A stretch of DNA of 64,000 nt from Lachnotalea glycerini (GCF_003201285.1 NZ_QICS01000001.1:892678-956677); one strand, 5' to 3'; positions 1-9,771 are shown, numbered from the stretch's first letter. Translations and numbers: made by a program. Notes: a model not told the origin generated them from the letters alone.

Positions 1-95
1 ACAACTATAGAATTGTCTTTTTCTGTTTCAGTTACAACAACTTCGTCCGGACAATCAACAAGTGACTTTGCAATGACTTCTACCAATTCTTTCAT
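1..95 (-). CDS. khpA: KH-domain RNA-binding protein KhpA (partial)
   Basis: Only the first 31 codons are visible; the rest lies beyond the left edge. The start ATG at 93-95 follows a GGAGG ribosome binding site. The protein begins MKELVEVIAKSLVDCPDEV, the typical N-terminus of the small single-KH proteins (about 75-80 residues) formerly called YlqC, which bind RNA and pair with KhpB in Gram-positive bacteria. It follows rpsP at the end of the ylxM-ffh-rpsP operon, its usual place in Firmicutes. The assignment rests on this short stretch plus synteny. Confidence 0.85.
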   Translation of the reverse strand, partial: MKELVEVIAKSLVDCPDEVVVTETEKDNSIV

Positions 96-170
96 TATGA
101 AACCTCCATATGCACTAATTGAAAGCTACAATGTAGCTTTCAATAGAAATCTGAATTACTTAATAATCAA

Positions 171-416
171 TTATTTCGTAATTCCTGCTAATTTGAATAA
201 TTTTCCTACTACTTCTGTAGGCTGAGCGCCGTTTGATAACCACTTTTTCGCTAATTCTTCATTAATGTGATACTCGCTTGGATCCTTAGTAGCATCATAA
301 GTACCGATTTCTTCAATAAATCTACCATCTCTTGGAGATCTTGAATCAGCAACAATTATTCTATAGAAAGGAGCCTTTTTCTGTCCCATTCTTTTTAATC
401 TAATCTTTACTGCCAT
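171..416 (-). CDS. rpsP: 30S ribosomal protein S16
   Basis: An 81-residue protein beginning [14 protein letters not shown], the hallmark of bacterial S16, a component of the small ribosomal subunit body needed for 30S assembly. Length is normal for the family. It has a strong GGAGGTG ribosome binding site (complement near 425-431) and lies 36 bases after ffh and about 75 bases before khpA, so it is very likely co-transcribed with both. Nothing unusual is seen. Confidence 0.98.
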   Translation of the reverse strand: MAVKIRLKRMGQKKAPFYRIIVADSRSPRDGRFIEEIGTYDATKDPSEYHINEELAKKWLSNGAQPTEVVGKLFKLAGITK

Positions 417-452
417 TGTATTTCACCTCCTAAAATTTTCTAATTATTTATG

Positions 453-1808
453 TTAAAAAGGAAGCTTAAACTTACCTTTTTTACCCATCATACCGCCCAG
501 ACCACCGCCCATCATGCCCGGCATCTGCTTCATCATTTTCCTTGCCTGTTCAAACTGCTTAACAAGCTTGTTCACTTCGCTAATGTCAACCCCTGCACCA
601 ACTGCGATTCGTCGCTTTCTGGCAGGATTCAATACATCAGGATTGGTACGCTCTGTCGGTGTCATTGAAAGTATAATTGCTTCCGTTTTACCAAGAGCCT
701 TTTCATCTATCATGTCAAGATTAACCTGACTTCCTCCCATTCCTGGCAACATCTTAAGTATCTCGCCAAAACCGCCCATTTTTTTCATTTGACTCATACT
801 TTCTAAGTAATCGTCAAAACCAAATTGTGCTTTTTTAAGCTTCTTCTCCATTTCCTTGGCCTTATCTTCATCGATATCGACCTGTGCCTTTTCAATCAGG
901 GTAAGTATGTCACCCATTCCAAGTATTCTTGATGCCATTCTGTCTGGATAAAACTGTTCTAAATCCGAGAGCTTCTCTCCCATACCAACATATAAAATCG
1001 GACGTCCGGTCACTGCACGTATCGATAGTGCTGCTCCACCTCTGGTATCACCATCAAGCTTTGTTAAAATAACTCCATCCACACCAATTTTTTCCTCAAA
1101 CATTCCTGCAACATTGACAGCATCCTGTCCTGTCATGGCATCCACTACCAATATAGTCTGATGTATTTCTACATTCTCTTTTATCTCTACCAGCTCATTC
1201 ATCATATCTTCATCGACATGAAGTCTGCCTGCAGTATCCAAAATCACAACATTACAACCATTCTTCGCAGCATGCTCTACTGCTGCCTTTGCTATATTAA
1301 CAGGCTTATGTCCCTCTCCCATTGAGAATACGTCAACGCCTTGCTTTTCTCCGTTTATTTGCAACTGTTTAATTGCTGCCGGTCTATAAATATCACATGC
1401 AGCCAGCAACGGCTTTTTTCCTTTGCTCTTAAGCTTTCCTGCTATTTTGGCAGTTGTCGTTGTCTTACCGGCACCTTGCAGTCCAATCATCATAATAATT
1501 GTAATCTCACTGCCCGGCTTTAGGCTGATTTCGGTTGTATCAGAGCCCATGAGATGAACCATTTCCTCATTTACAATCTTAATAACTGTTTGTCCCGGTG
1601 TCAGACTTTGCAATACATCCTGACCAATTGCTCTTTCTTCAACCGTTTTAATAAACTGCTTCACGACCTTAAAGCTAACATCTGCCTCTAACAAAGCCAG
1701 CTTTACTTCCTTTAATGCAGCCTTAACATCCTCTTGCGTCAAACGACCCTTGCTTCTTAAATTTTTAAAAACATTTTGTAATTTATCTGTTAAGCTTTCA
1801 AAAGCCAT
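453..1808 (-). CDS. ffh: Signal recognition particle GTPase Ffh
   Basis: A 451-residue SRP54 homologue that binds 4.5S/scRNA and signal sequences of nascent membrane proteins and docks with FtsY. The order is an N-terminal helical bundle (1-90), the NG GTPase domain (about 100-300) with P-loop GAGKTT near 112-117, DTAGR near 190 and TKLDGD near 250, then the methionine-rich M domain ending in a Met/Gly-rich tail (KQMPGMMGGGLGGMMGKKGK). Length and motifs are canonical. It starts 3 bases after the ylxM stop, so the two are translationally close. Confidence 0.98.
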   Translation of the reverse strand: MAFESLTDKLQNVFKNLRSKGRLTQEDVKAALKEVKLALLEADVSFKVVKQFIKTVEERAIGQDVLQSLTPGQTVIKIVNEEMVHLMGSDTTEISLKPGSEITIIMMIGLQGAGKTTTTAKIAGKLKSKGKKPLLAACDIYRPAAIKQLQINGEKQGVDVFSMGEGHKPVNIAKAAVEHAAKNGCNVVILDTAGRLHVDEDMMNELVEIKENVEIHQTILVVDAMTGQDAVNVAGMFEEKIGVDGVILTKLDGDTRGGAALSIRAVTGRPILYVGMGEKLSDLEQFYPDRMASRILGMGDILTLIEKAQVDIDEDKAKEMEKKLKKAQFGFDDYLESMSQMKKMGGFGEILKMLPGMGGSQVNLDMIDEKALGKTEAIILSMTPTERTNPDVLNPARKRRIAVGAGVDISEVNKLVKQFEQARKMMKQMPGMMGGGLGGMMGKKGKFKLPF

Positions 1809-1811
1809 ATG

Positions 1812-2156
1812 CTAAAACTCCTCTAATATTTGGTTCGATATTTTCTGAATTTCTTCAACAATATCATTTTGACTTGTTTTCTCAAACTGTTTCGACAACT
1901 CGTTAATACGATTAATCTTCTCTTTTGCACTCAGAAATTTATCTATTAAATGAAGCTTTTCTTCATATCCGGCAAGAATATGATTGCATCTCTTTATCAA
2001 ATCATGTACTCCTTGCCTGCTAATTCCTTGTTCCTGAGCAATTTCACTTAAGGAAAAATCATTTAAAACAAAGTCTTCATAGATTTGCTTCTGATGATTA
2101 TTTAACAATTCACCATAAAAATCATATAATAATGCTTGCTCTACAATCTTCTCCAT
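1812..2156 (-). CDS. ylxM: YlxM-family helix-turn-helix protein
   Basis: A 114-residue protein with a sigma-70 region-4-like helix-turn-helix (residues about 15-65, with the segment [19 protein letters not shown]), followed by a charged coiled region. This is the UPF0122/YlxM family, almost always encoded directly upstream of ffh in Firmicutes and thought to accompany the SRP pathway. It is first in the operon; a near-consensus promoter lies directly upstream at 2174-2202, and the ribosome binding site AAAGGTGA precedes the ATG. Confidence 0.93.
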   Translation of the reverse strand: MEKIVEQALLYDFYGELLNNHQKQIYEDFVLNDFSLSEIAQEQGISRQGVHDLIKRCNHILAGYEEKLHLIDKFLSAKEKINRINELSKQFEKTSQNDIVEEIQKISNQILEEF

Positions 2157-2173
2157 TTATAATCACCTTTGTT

Positions 2174-2202
2174 ATAATATAATAAAAATTTATAGGTGTC
2201 AA
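2174..2202 (-). promoter_or_regulatory. Sigma-A promoter of ylxM-ffh-rpsP-khpA
   Basis: Read on the minus strand: -35 TTGACA (2197-2202), 17-base spacer, -10 TATTAT (2174-2179). The predicted start point lies within about 15 bases of the ylxM ATG, so the leader is very short. The match to consensus is 11 of 12. Confidence 0.8.
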
Positions 2203-2220
2203 GTGTTTTTTCTTTACACG

Positions 2221-2970
2221 TCAAAAATGAAATAGTGCATGAAGCAAAAACTTCATGTAATAAATGATAGCAGGCATAAATACTGCTGGTAGCATATTGC
2301 CTATTGCAATTTTTTTACCCAATATAAGATTAATACCCAATGCAAAAATCAAAACAGAGCCTACACAAGAAATCTGGCTGATAATGGTATTATTTAAATA
2401 TGGGCTGACAAATCCAGCTAATAACGTTATACTCCCTTGATAAATACCTACTGCTATGACAGAAAAATAAACCCCGATACCTAACGAAGCAGCTAACACA
2501 CCACCTGCTACCATATCCATAAAGGATTTTGCAATCAAGGTAGCATATTCATGCTTTAGTCCGTCTTCAATTGAACCTACAATTGCCATAGCCCCTACAC
2601 AAAATAATAGGGAACTGCTGACAAAGCCCTCTACAAAATCATTCCCCTTATCTCCTTTCATCTTAAACTTTCTTTTACAGCATTCTCCAAAATTTTCAAG
2701 TCTCGCTTCAATATTAATCTTTTCACCGATCAAAGATCCCATAACCAAACTGATAATCACCAAAAGAGTATATCTTGTTTGAAAAATTCCATTTTCCATA
2801 ACAAGCATTTGTGTTATAACACCATTCACCCCAATAAAGATAACGCAAAGACCAATGCTTTGCATTACTATTTTTTCATAACGCTTTTGAAGTCCTCCTT
2901 TGATAATCATTCCTATCGTCGTTCCAATCAATATAGCCGCTATATTGATAAGTGTTCCAAGTCCGGTCAT
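2221..2970 (-). CDS. DUF554 (YdfK-like) integral membrane protein
   Basis: A 249-residue hydrophobic protein with about seven membrane segments, starting MTGLGTLINIAAILIGTTIG, which matches the DUF554 family. Family members have no established function; some clostridial names (putative small-molecule transporter) are guesses. The start chosen is the ATG with GAGGAG nine bases upstream. It ends 64 bases beyond the ylxM operon promoter and follows the glycosyltransferase gene by 18 bases, so it may be co-transcribed with that gene. Confidence 0.85.
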   Translation of the reverse strand: MTGLGTLINIAAILIGTTIGMIIKGGLQKRYEKIVMQSIGLCVIFIGVNGVITQMLVMENGIFQTRYTLLVIISLVMGSLIGEKINIEARLENFGECCKRKFKMKGDKGNDFVEGFVSSSLLFCVGAMAIVGSIEDGLKHEYATLIAKSFMDMVAGGVLAASLGIGVYFSVIAVGIYQGSITLLAGFVSPYLNNTIISQISCVGSVLIFALGINLILGKKIAIGNMLPAVFMPAIIYYMKFLLHALFHF

Positions 2971-2988
2971 TTACATTGTCTCCTCAAT

Positions 2989-4740
2989 CTAGTGTTTCGC
3001 TGCCTCAACCAGATATTGCACTACACGAATGCTCTCTGCATCAATGGAGTTGTCAATACTACATAATTTATTCAGCAATTCTTCTGTATTTTTATCTAGC
3101 TGCTCTGTCTTGGCATACAAATCAAGCATTGTATAATCGCAGCTTTTAAATAATTTAATAATTTCATTTTTAGTAAAAAATTTTATATGTCTGCGGTCTA
3201 ATATCCCATTGTCCTTATATGTAAAGTCTCCTTTTAGGAGTGGAAGAAGCACCGACTGATTTTGAAGATTATGGATACCAGCCAGAATAATTCCATTTTT
3301 TTTCAAAAATCCTCTTAAATATACAAGAATTTTTTCTGGTTTATGAAAATGCTCCAGTAAATCTCCTAACAAAATATAATCAAAGAAATTCTTGGAATAA
3401 TTTAAATTCATATCCTCTATGTCCATAGATTCTATATTTAACAATGATGCGCCAAGCATAGCCTCCTCTTTTTTTAACTCAATTCCAAATACGTTAGAAG
3501 CTCTGTATTTATCTTTAATTTTTAAAAGGGTGGCTCCCATACCGCAACCAATTTCAAGAATTTGAAAAGCTTCCTTTTCCCCTTTATTTATTATATCAAT
3601 AAAATCTTCTCGTATTTTTGAGCAGGCTTTTATATCTATTCCCCACTTTTCAAAGAATCGGTCTGCATCAGATAAAACTGGCTTAGCAGCTTCTGCTGTT
3701 TTATTATCATCCATTTTAGTCAAACCGAAGCAATAAATAAAGCTGTCATGACATAATTGAAGTCGATAGCCTTCTTGTATCAAACGCAGGTTCATATCAT
3801 CTATCACATATTGAGTGTCTTCAAAACTTTCATCAAAACATCCTATTTTATTTAATATCGTACGCTTGTATAGAATCGAAAAGTTAAGCAGCCGGCTGCA
3901 TAATTCATGACGCTTAGAATCATATATATTATTTTTGCTGCTATAATTTACATATTGTTCCATATTTTGAAAGACTTCATCTGCCCTTTGCGCATCAAAT
4001 AAATTGGTGACTGTGCCTGCCGCACCGGTTTTGTGATCCTCATATAAACACATTCGCATATTAAATATAGTGTTTGGCATAATAACTGTTTCCGTATGTA
4101 ATAGAAATATATCAGAACTTTCTAACGCTGCATTTATTCCGTCACTATATAATGTAAATTGCTTTTTGGGATTTACATTTTCCAAATAAATGATATCCCT
4201 TTGAGCTTTTAGCCAATCTCTTTCGCCAGGCAAAGCTGCATAATTTGTCAAAATAATTTCATACGAGTCTTCCAAATTAGAGCTGCGTATGCTATCTATG
4301 CATAATTTTAGATAGTCAAAGTTGTGACAGGCAGTAAGAAGTAATGCAACTTTACCCGGAAGTTCTTGGCTGTTTTCTTGCTTGTAGTTTATTAAATGTT
4401 CTTCCAAGAACTCCTTGTCCTCATTATGACAATAAAAAACTGCATTTTCATATGCAAACAAGGCTTGTGCCTTATTCTCGTAGATTTCCTTTAGATTTCC
4501 CAACATAAAATACAGTTCATAATTTGTTATATTTGCTCTTAAACCATCTAAAATGGATTTCTCAGCCTTGTCATATTCCTTGTCATTCATATAAATTGCA
4601 GCCTGAAATATTTCTACCATATCAGTATAAGAATGGTTAAAAGCAGTTTTTCTATATTCATCTATTAATTTTTGTGCCTCTCTCCACTGGCAGTTTTGAA
4701 TTAAATTTTGTATGTTTTCAAGCATTTCTTGACTCTTCAT
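2989..4740 (-). CDS. Fused TPR-like, glycosyltransferase and methyltransferase protein
   Basis: A 583-residue soluble protein. Residues 1-110 look like paired helical (TPR-like) repeats. Residues about 125-370 resemble a GT-A glycosyltransferase (VALLLTACHNFDYLKLCIDS, and a YKRTILNKIGCFDESFED segment typical of GT2 enzymes). Residues about 385-545 are a class I SAM-dependent methyltransferase with motif I EIGCGMG near 393-400 and a FDYILLGDLLEHF segment. No classic DxD is obvious in the sugar-transferase part. Such fusions often modify flagellin, surface glycans or peptides, but no acceptor is encoded nearby, so the substrate is unknown. Ribosome binding site GGGGGT precedes the ATG. Confidence 0.8.
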   Translation of the reverse strand: MKSQEMLENIQNLIQNCQWREAQKLIDEYRKTAFNHSYTDMVEIFQAAIYMNDKEYDKAEKSILDGLRANITNYELYFMLGNLKEIYENKAQALFAYENAVFYCHNEDKEFLEEHLINYKQENSQELPGKVALLLTACHNFDYLKLCIDSIRSSNLEDSYEIILTNYAALPGERDWLKAQRDIIYLENVNPKKQFTLYSDGINAALESSDIFLLHTETVIMPNTIFNMRMCLYEDHKTGAAGTVTNLFDAQRADEVFQNMEQYVNYSSKNNIYDSKRHELCSRLLNFSILYKRTILNKIGCFDESFEDTQYVIDDMNLRLIQEGYRLQLCHDSFIYCFGLTKMDDNKTAEAAKPVLSDADRFFEKWGIDIKACSKIREDFIDIINKGEKEAFQILEIGCGMGATLLKIKDKYRASNVFGIELKKEEAMLGASLLNIESMDIEDMNLNYSKNFFDYILLGDLLEHFHKPEKILVYLRGFLKKNGIILAGIHNLQNQSVLLPLLKGDFTYKDNGILDRRHIKFFTKNEIIKLFKSCDYTMLDLYAKTEQLDKNTEELLNKLCSIDNSIDAESIRVVQYLVEAAKH

Positions 4741-4863
4741 ATGTTACCCCCATTTAAATATAGCTAGTTTATATTTTACCTCTCATTTTAAGTTTTGTCT
4801 AGAAAACAATAATAGAAAGTGTTATGATAAAATGCGGATATATTTATACATGAAAGGACATAA

Positions 4864-4872
4864 ATGACATAA
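4864..4872 (+). other. Two-codon upstream ORF (ATG ACA TAA)
   Basis: The only good ribosome binding site ahead of the ABC gene, AAAGGA at 4853-4858, sits 5 bases from this ATG and 17 bases from the real start at 4876. The stop of the mini-ORF leaves 3 bases before the real ATG. An in-frame upstream start for the ABC gene is impossible because of this TAA. Translation by reinitiation is an inference. Confidence 0.4.
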
Positions 4873-4875
4873 ATT

Positions 4876-6612
4876 ATGATTAAATTAGCACATTATTTAA
4901 AGCACTACAAAAAACAGATTATAATCGGCCCGATGTTTAAACTGTTAGAGGCTATCTTCGAGTTGATTGTTCCTCTTGTTATGGCATCCATTATCGACGT
5001 TGGTATCAAACATAATGATATTGATTATATTATAAAAATGGGGGGATTAATGGTTTTGCTCGGGTTTATGGGGCTTATATTTGCACTCATCTGTCAGTAT
5101 AATGCTTCCATTGCATCTCAAGGAGTCGGTACAATACTTCGTAATGATCTATTTAAGCATATTCAAAGCTTAACCTTTCCTGAACTGGATCAGATCGGAA
5201 CAAATTCATTAATCACCAGAATTACAAACGATGTAAACCAGATACAATTAGCCGTTGCTATGCTGATTCGATTGGTAATTCGAGCTCCGTTTCTGGTGAT
5301 TGGATCTATTATTATGGCAATGGTACTTGATTTGAAGCTTTCCAGCATATTTATAATTGTTGCACCAATCGTTTCTGTTATTTTGTATTATGTAATGAGT
5401 CGTTCCATTCCATTTTATAAAATAAGACAATCAAAGGTTGATAAAATTTCTCTTGTTACAAGGGAAAATCTGGAAGGTTCAAGAGTAATTCGCGCATTTT
5501 CTAAGCAAAAACATGAAATAAACCGCTTTGAGGCTGCAAATCAGGAGGTTACTGATATCGTAATTCGTGTCGGGAAGCTGTCTGCTATTCTTAATCCTGC
5601 GACTTTTGCGGTTTTAAACATTGCCATCATCGCTATCATATGGTTCGGAAGTAAACGAGTGGATATGGGAATATTGGCTCAGGGTCAAATCATTGCTTTT
5701 GTAAATTATATAACTCAAATTTCACTTGCACTCGTGGTTGTTGCTAATCTTGTTGTGATTTTTACGAAAGCAAGTGCATCTGCAGCCAGAATTAATGAAA
5801 TCTTCAATACAAGGCCTTCTTTTGATGAGGGAAATGGAATTTCTTTTGATTCATTCAGTCAGAATGAGCCAAAAATTTCTCTAAAAGATGTTTCTTTTTC
5901 CTATGACGGTTCTAAGGAATATTCGTTAAATAATATTAGCTTTGACATTTATTCCGGGCAAACAATCGGCATTATCGGTGGTACAGGCTCTGGTAAATCC
6001 ACTCTGATTAATCTTTTACCGCGATTTTATGAAGCGACCAAGGGAGAAGTATTCATAGATGGTAAATGTGTTAAAGACTATACATTTCAACAAATACGAA
6101 GAAAATTTGGACTGGTTCCTCAAAAGGCTGTTTTGTTTAAGGGAACCATATCTGAGAATTTGCGCTGGGGCAAGGAAGATGCTACAAATCAAGAAATTGA
6201 AAGGGCAGTTGAATTGGCACAAGCTGCAGACTTTGTCAATAGCAAACCGGAAAAATATGACACCATGATTGAGCAGGGCGGCAAGAATTTATCTGGAGGG
6301 CAAAAACAAAGATTAACCATTGCAAGAGCTTTGGTAGGCAATCCTGATATTCTCATACTTGATGATAGCTCAAGCGCTCTTGACTATGCTACCGATGCTG
6401 CACTTAGAAAGGCAATTAAGACAAATATCACTGATTCTACTGTTATCATTGTTTCACAACGTGCAAATTGTATTAAGCACGCTGACAATATAATTGTTTT
6501 AGAAGAGGGACATATTGCAGGAATTGGTACACATGAACAGCTTTTTGAAACTTGCAACACCTATAAAGAAATATGTCTTTCACAGCTTAGCAGTGAGGAG
6601 GTACACAAATAA
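4876..6612 (+). CDS. ABC exporter half-transporter, degenerate ATPase subunit
   Basis: A 578-residue type IV ABC exporter: six membrane helices (1-310) then an ATPase domain. Walker A GGTGSGKS (near 368) and signature LSGGQKQR are intact, but Walker B reads LILDDSSSALD, with Asp in place of the catalytic Glu, and the H-loop reads VSQRANC, with Gln in place of His. This is the expected non-catalytic partner of heterodimeric multidrug exporters of the LmrCD/BmrCD/TM287-288 type. Its stop overlaps the start of the next gene by one base, so the two form one unit. The substrate is unknown; no regulator gene adjoins. Confidence 0.93.
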   Translation: MIKLAHYLKHYKKQIIIGPMFKLLEAIFELIVPLVMASIIDVGIKHNDIDYIIKMGGLMVLLGFMGLIFALICQYNASIASQGVGTILRNDLFKHIQSLTFPELDQIGTNSLITRITNDVNQIQLAVAMLIRLVIRAPFLVIGSIIMAMVLDLKLSSIFIIVAPIVSVILYYVMSRSIPFYKIRQSKVDKISLVTRENLEGSRVIRAFSKQKHEINRFEAANQEVTDIVIRVGKLSAILNPATFAVLNIAIIAIIWFGSKRVDMGILAQGQIIAFVNYITQISLALVVVANLVVIFTKASASAARINEIFNTRPSFDEGNGISFDSFSQNEPKISLKDVSFSYDGSKEYSLNNISFDIYSGQTIGIIGGTGSGKSTLINLLPRFYEATKGEVFIDGKCVKDYTFQQIRRKFGLVPQKAVLFKGTISENLRWGKEDATNQEIERAVELAQAADFVNSKPEKYDTMIEQGGKNLSGGQKQRLTIARALVGNPDILILDDSSSALDYATDAALRKAIKTNITDSTVIIVSQRANCIKHADNIIVLEEGHIAGIGTHEQLFETCNTYKEICLSQLSSEEVHK

Positions 6613-8351
6613 TGACTCAAAAACAATTATCCGTAGTAAAAAAACTACTTACTTTTATTCATCCTTATAAGAAATACATTATTTTTATATTTATCAGTGC
6701 GCTTTTAAGTGTTTCCTTTTCACTGATCACTCCAATCCTGATTGGTAATGCCATTGACTATGTAATAGAGCCTGGTCGTGTTGATTACAAAAGTATTTTA
6801 CAAATTTTATTATACCTTGCTGTTTCTATCGCTATCAGCTCTGTATTTCAATGGTTTATGAGCTATAATTCGACAAAGCTTACCTCACTTACCATCAGCG
6901 ACTTGAGGTCAGAAACTTTTAAGAAACTTAATTTCGTTCCGTTAAAATTTATTGATACCAATTCACATGGTAACTTGATTAATTGTGTGGTAAATGATAT
7001 AGACCAAATTTCAGATGGTCTTTTACAAGGATTTACTCAACTATTTAGCGGTGTTGTAACAATTCTTGGAACCTTGATTTTTATGATAAATGTTAATTTT
7101 AAAATTGCATTAATCGTTGTCTTATTGACTCCGCTTTCTTTCTTCGTTGCTTCATTTATTTCCAAAAGAACCTACCACAAGATGAGGGAACAGGCACAAA
7201 TCAGAGGAGAATTGAGCGGATATATTGAAGAAATTTTAGGAAATGAAAAAACAGTAAAAGCTTTTGGTTACGAAAAAAAAGCCATTCTGAATTTTGAAGA
7301 AATAAATCAACGATTATATGATTGCGGTTCAAAGGCTCAATTTTATTCCTCTCTTACCAATCCTTGCACCAGATTTGTAAATGGCGTTGTATATGCATGC
7401 GTTGGAATATTTGGCGCTATCAATGCAGTAAACGGCAATCTTAGCATTGGTCAGTTATCTTGCTTTTTGTCCTACGCTAATCAATATACTAAGCCATTCA
7501 ATGAGATATCAGGAGTATTTACAGAGCTTCAATCCGCAGTTGCTTCAGCCAGCAGAATCTTCTCGATTATCGAGTCAGAAAGTGAGATTTCTGATGAGGG
7601 ACTTCTGAGTGATATTCAAAGTCAAGGTGAAATTAAAATTGATCACGTCAATTTTTCTTATGTACCCGATATTCCTTTAATTGAGGATTTTAATCTTCAA
7701 GTACAAAAGGGGCAGCGTGTAGCAATTGTAGGACCGACAGGTTGTGGAAAAACTACCTTTATTAATTTACTAATGCGTTTTTATGACGTAAACTCTGGAA
7801 AAATAATGATAGATAACACCGATATACGTTCCATGAAGCGTAGTACTTTGAGAAAGCAATTTGGTATGGTGTTACAGGAGAGTTGGTTATTTAACGGTAC
7901 AATATTTGAAAATATTGCTTACGGAAAATCAGATGCCACAATGGATGAAGTAATTGAAGCTTCCAAGGCGGCTCATTCACACAGTTTTATCAAACGTCTG
8001 CCTGATGGATATGATACCATTATTTCAGAGGATGGAAACATATCTCAGGGACAAAAACAGCTTTTATGTATCGCCAGAATTATGCTGACAAAGCCTCCTG
8101 TTCTTATTCTGGATGAGGCAACAAGTAATATAGATACCAGAACAGAAATTAAAATTCAAAAAGCCTTTTTGGAGCTAATGAATGGACGCACCAGTTTTAT
8201 TGTTGCGCATAGACTTTCTACAATTAAGGAATCTGATATAATACTTGTTATGGACAAGGGGAAAATTATTGAGCAAGGCAGCCACGAAGAACTATTAGAA
8301 CAAAACGGCTTCTATTCAAACCTCTATAATAGTCAGTTTGCTGTATCATAA
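6612..8351 (+). CDS. ABC exporter half-transporter, catalytic subunit
   Basis: A 579-residue partner of the preceding gene with the same layout. Walker A GPTGCGKTT (near 374), Walker B LILDEATSNID with the catalytic Glu, and H-loop VAHRLS are all canonical; the signature is ISQGQKQ rather than LSGGQ, which is common in this half of heterodimers. Together the two give one complete and one degenerate ATP site. The overlapping ATG of this gene uses the ribosome binding site GTGAGGAGG in the end of the upstream gene. Drug, lipid or peptide export is likely but unproven. Confidence 0.93.
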   Translation: MTQKQLSVVKKLLTFIHPYKKYIIFIFISALLSVSFSLITPILIGNAIDYVIEPGRVDYKSILQILLYLAVSIAISSVFQWFMSYNSTKLTSLTISDLRSETFKKLNFVPLKFIDTNSHGNLINCVVNDIDQISDGLLQGFTQLFSGVVTILGTLIFMINVNFKIALIVVLLTPLSFFVASFISKRTYHKMREQAQIRGELSGYIEEILGNEKTVKAFGYEKKAILNFEEINQRLYDCGSKAQFYSSLTNPCTRFVNGVVYACVGIFGAINAVNGNLSIGQLSCFLSYANQYTKPFNEISGVFTELQSAVASASRIFSIIESESEISDEGLLSDIQSQGEIKIDHVNFSYVPDIPLIEDFNLQVQKGQRVAIVGPTGCGKTTFINLLMRFYDVNSGKIMIDNTDIRSMKRSTLRKQFGMVLQESWLFNGTIFENIAYGKSDATMDEVIEASKAAHSHSFIKRLPDGYDTIISEDGNISQGQKQLLCIARIMLTKPPVLILDEATSNIDTRTEIKIQKAFLELMNGRTSFIVAHRLSTIKESDIILVMDKGKIIEQGSHEELLEQNGFYSNLYNSQFAVS

Positions 8352-8398
8352 GCAATCAAGTTCCTTTTCTTTAATGGTTCATTGTAAAATTTCTTATC

Positions 8399-8444
8399 AA
8401 AAAATAAGGCACAGTATTCTTACCATTTTATGCCTTATTTTTTG
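8399..8444. terminator. Bidirectional intrinsic terminator
   Basis: A 13-bp stem with arms AAAAAATAAGGCA and TGCCTTATTTTTT and T/A runs on both sides serves the plus-strand ABC pair and the minus-strand MATE gene, whose last codons and stop (8428-8430) lie inside the hairpin. Confidence 0.85.
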
Positions 8445-9771
8445 ATTGTTTCTTCCTTGTATATCTATAATAAGCAGGTACTTCATATAATAGCATCGCA
8501 ATCCAGCCGCCCAGACAAGCATAGGCAATACCAGTAAATCCCGCTATCGGAATGAATGCATATACAAATATAACTCTAAAAATAATCTGAACAGTAGTTG
8601 AGTAAAAAGTTATTTTCATTTCACCCATTCCTCTAAAATATCCCTGAAGCCAATTAGTAAAACCAGGAATAATATAGAAAAATGCCATATATCTTAAATA
8701 GGTAGTACCAAGTATCACAATCTGGCTAGAAGAATTTGTAACAAATAGTCCCATAAAAATTCTTGCAAAAATAAGCATAACAATCATTAAAATGATACAA
8801 TAAACTATTTCTATGATAAGACTCCTGCGAAATCCTTCTTTGATTCTTTCATTCTTGGCTGCACCTCTGTTTTGAGCAATAAAAACAGTCATTGCCGAAG
8901 CTATACTTTGCTGTGGCATAAATGCAAAATCATCCGCGCGATTTACGGCATTAAAAGCTGCAATACTGTCTACTCCCAGCGGATTTACGGCTCCTTGAAC
9001 CAATACCTTTCCTATCTGCAAAATAGTCTGTTGCATTGCGGTGGCCCAGCTGTAACTAACTGTTTTTTTGATTAATGCCCTATCAAAAACAAATTCATTA
9101 AGTTTTAATTGAAGCAGTGGAATTTTCCGATACACATATCGAATACACAAGATGCAAGATAGTGATTCTGCAATAATGGTTGCAAATGCTGCACCTGTCA
9201 CTCCCAGATTCATGACGCCAACAAAAATCATATCAAGACATCCATTCAAAATGGCTGACGCTATAAGAAAATAAATTGGTGTTTTGGAATCTCCTATACT
9301 CCTTAATGATGCTGCATATATATTGTATAAAAATGTGAATATAAGTCCCACAAAAATAATTCTCAAATAGCTAGATGACATATGAATAATCTCATCAGGA
9401 GTCTGAATCATCCGAAGTAAAAGTGGGGTAAGCATAAAGCCGATCATTGCAACCATAATGGTAAATATACCGCCTGCAATAATAGTAGTCGATACTTCTC
9501 TTTTCAGCCGGCTGAAATCTCCTGCTCCAAAAAATTCACTCATTAATATTGATGCACCTAAGCATATCCCAATAATAAAGAACATTACAATATTCATAAT
9601 CGGATTAGCTGTTCCTATGGAAGCTAGTGCCTCTTCTCCTGCATATCTTCCTACAATAATAGAATCCACTGCATTATAGGTAAGCTGAAATATATTTCCT
9701 AAAATCATTGGTATTGCAAATCTAATAATATTCTTAGAAACATTTCCCTGTGTCATATTTCCTTTCATCAT
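8428..9771 (-). CDS. MATE family efflux transporter
   Basis: A 447-residue protein with twelve predicted membrane segments and the duplicated MatE fold (FAIPMILGNIFQLTYNAVDS; a similar segment recurs near the middle). MATE pumps extrude cations, drugs or metabolites in exchange for Na+ or H+. The start at 9769-9771 (MMKGNMTQG) follows AGAGGG; an in-frame extension upstream to 9867 would run through the icd terminator and is rejected. It is probably monocistronic. Substrate unknown. Confidence 0.93.
   Translation of the reverse strand: MMKGNMTQGNVSKNIIRFAIPMILGNIFQLTYNAVDSIIVGRYAGEEALASIGTANPIMNIVMFFIIGICLGASILMSEFFGAGDFSRLKREVSTTIIAGGIFTIMVAMIGFMLTPLLLRMIQTPDEIIHMSSSYLRIIFVGLIFTFLYNIYAASLRSIGDSKTPIYFLIASAILNGCLDMIFVGVMNLGVTGAAFATIIAESLSCILCIRYVYRKIPLLQLKLNEFVFDRALIKKTVSYSWATAMQQTILQIGKVLVQGAVNPLGVDSIAAFNAVNRADDFAFMPQQSIASAMTVFIAQNRGAAKNERIKEGFRRSLIIEIVYCIILMIVMLIFARIFMGLFVTNSSSQIVILGTTYLRYMAFFYIIPGFTNWLQGYFRGMGEMKITFYSTTVQIIFRVIFVYAFIPIAGFTGIAYACLGGWIAMLLYEVPAYYRYTRKKQSKNKA

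Noticed and set aside
2968-2979. ATG-TAA start-stop just before the DUF554 start
   Set aside because: The GAGGAG site is too close to that ATG and well spaced for the true one nine bases away, so unlike the case at 4864 it needs no special explanation.
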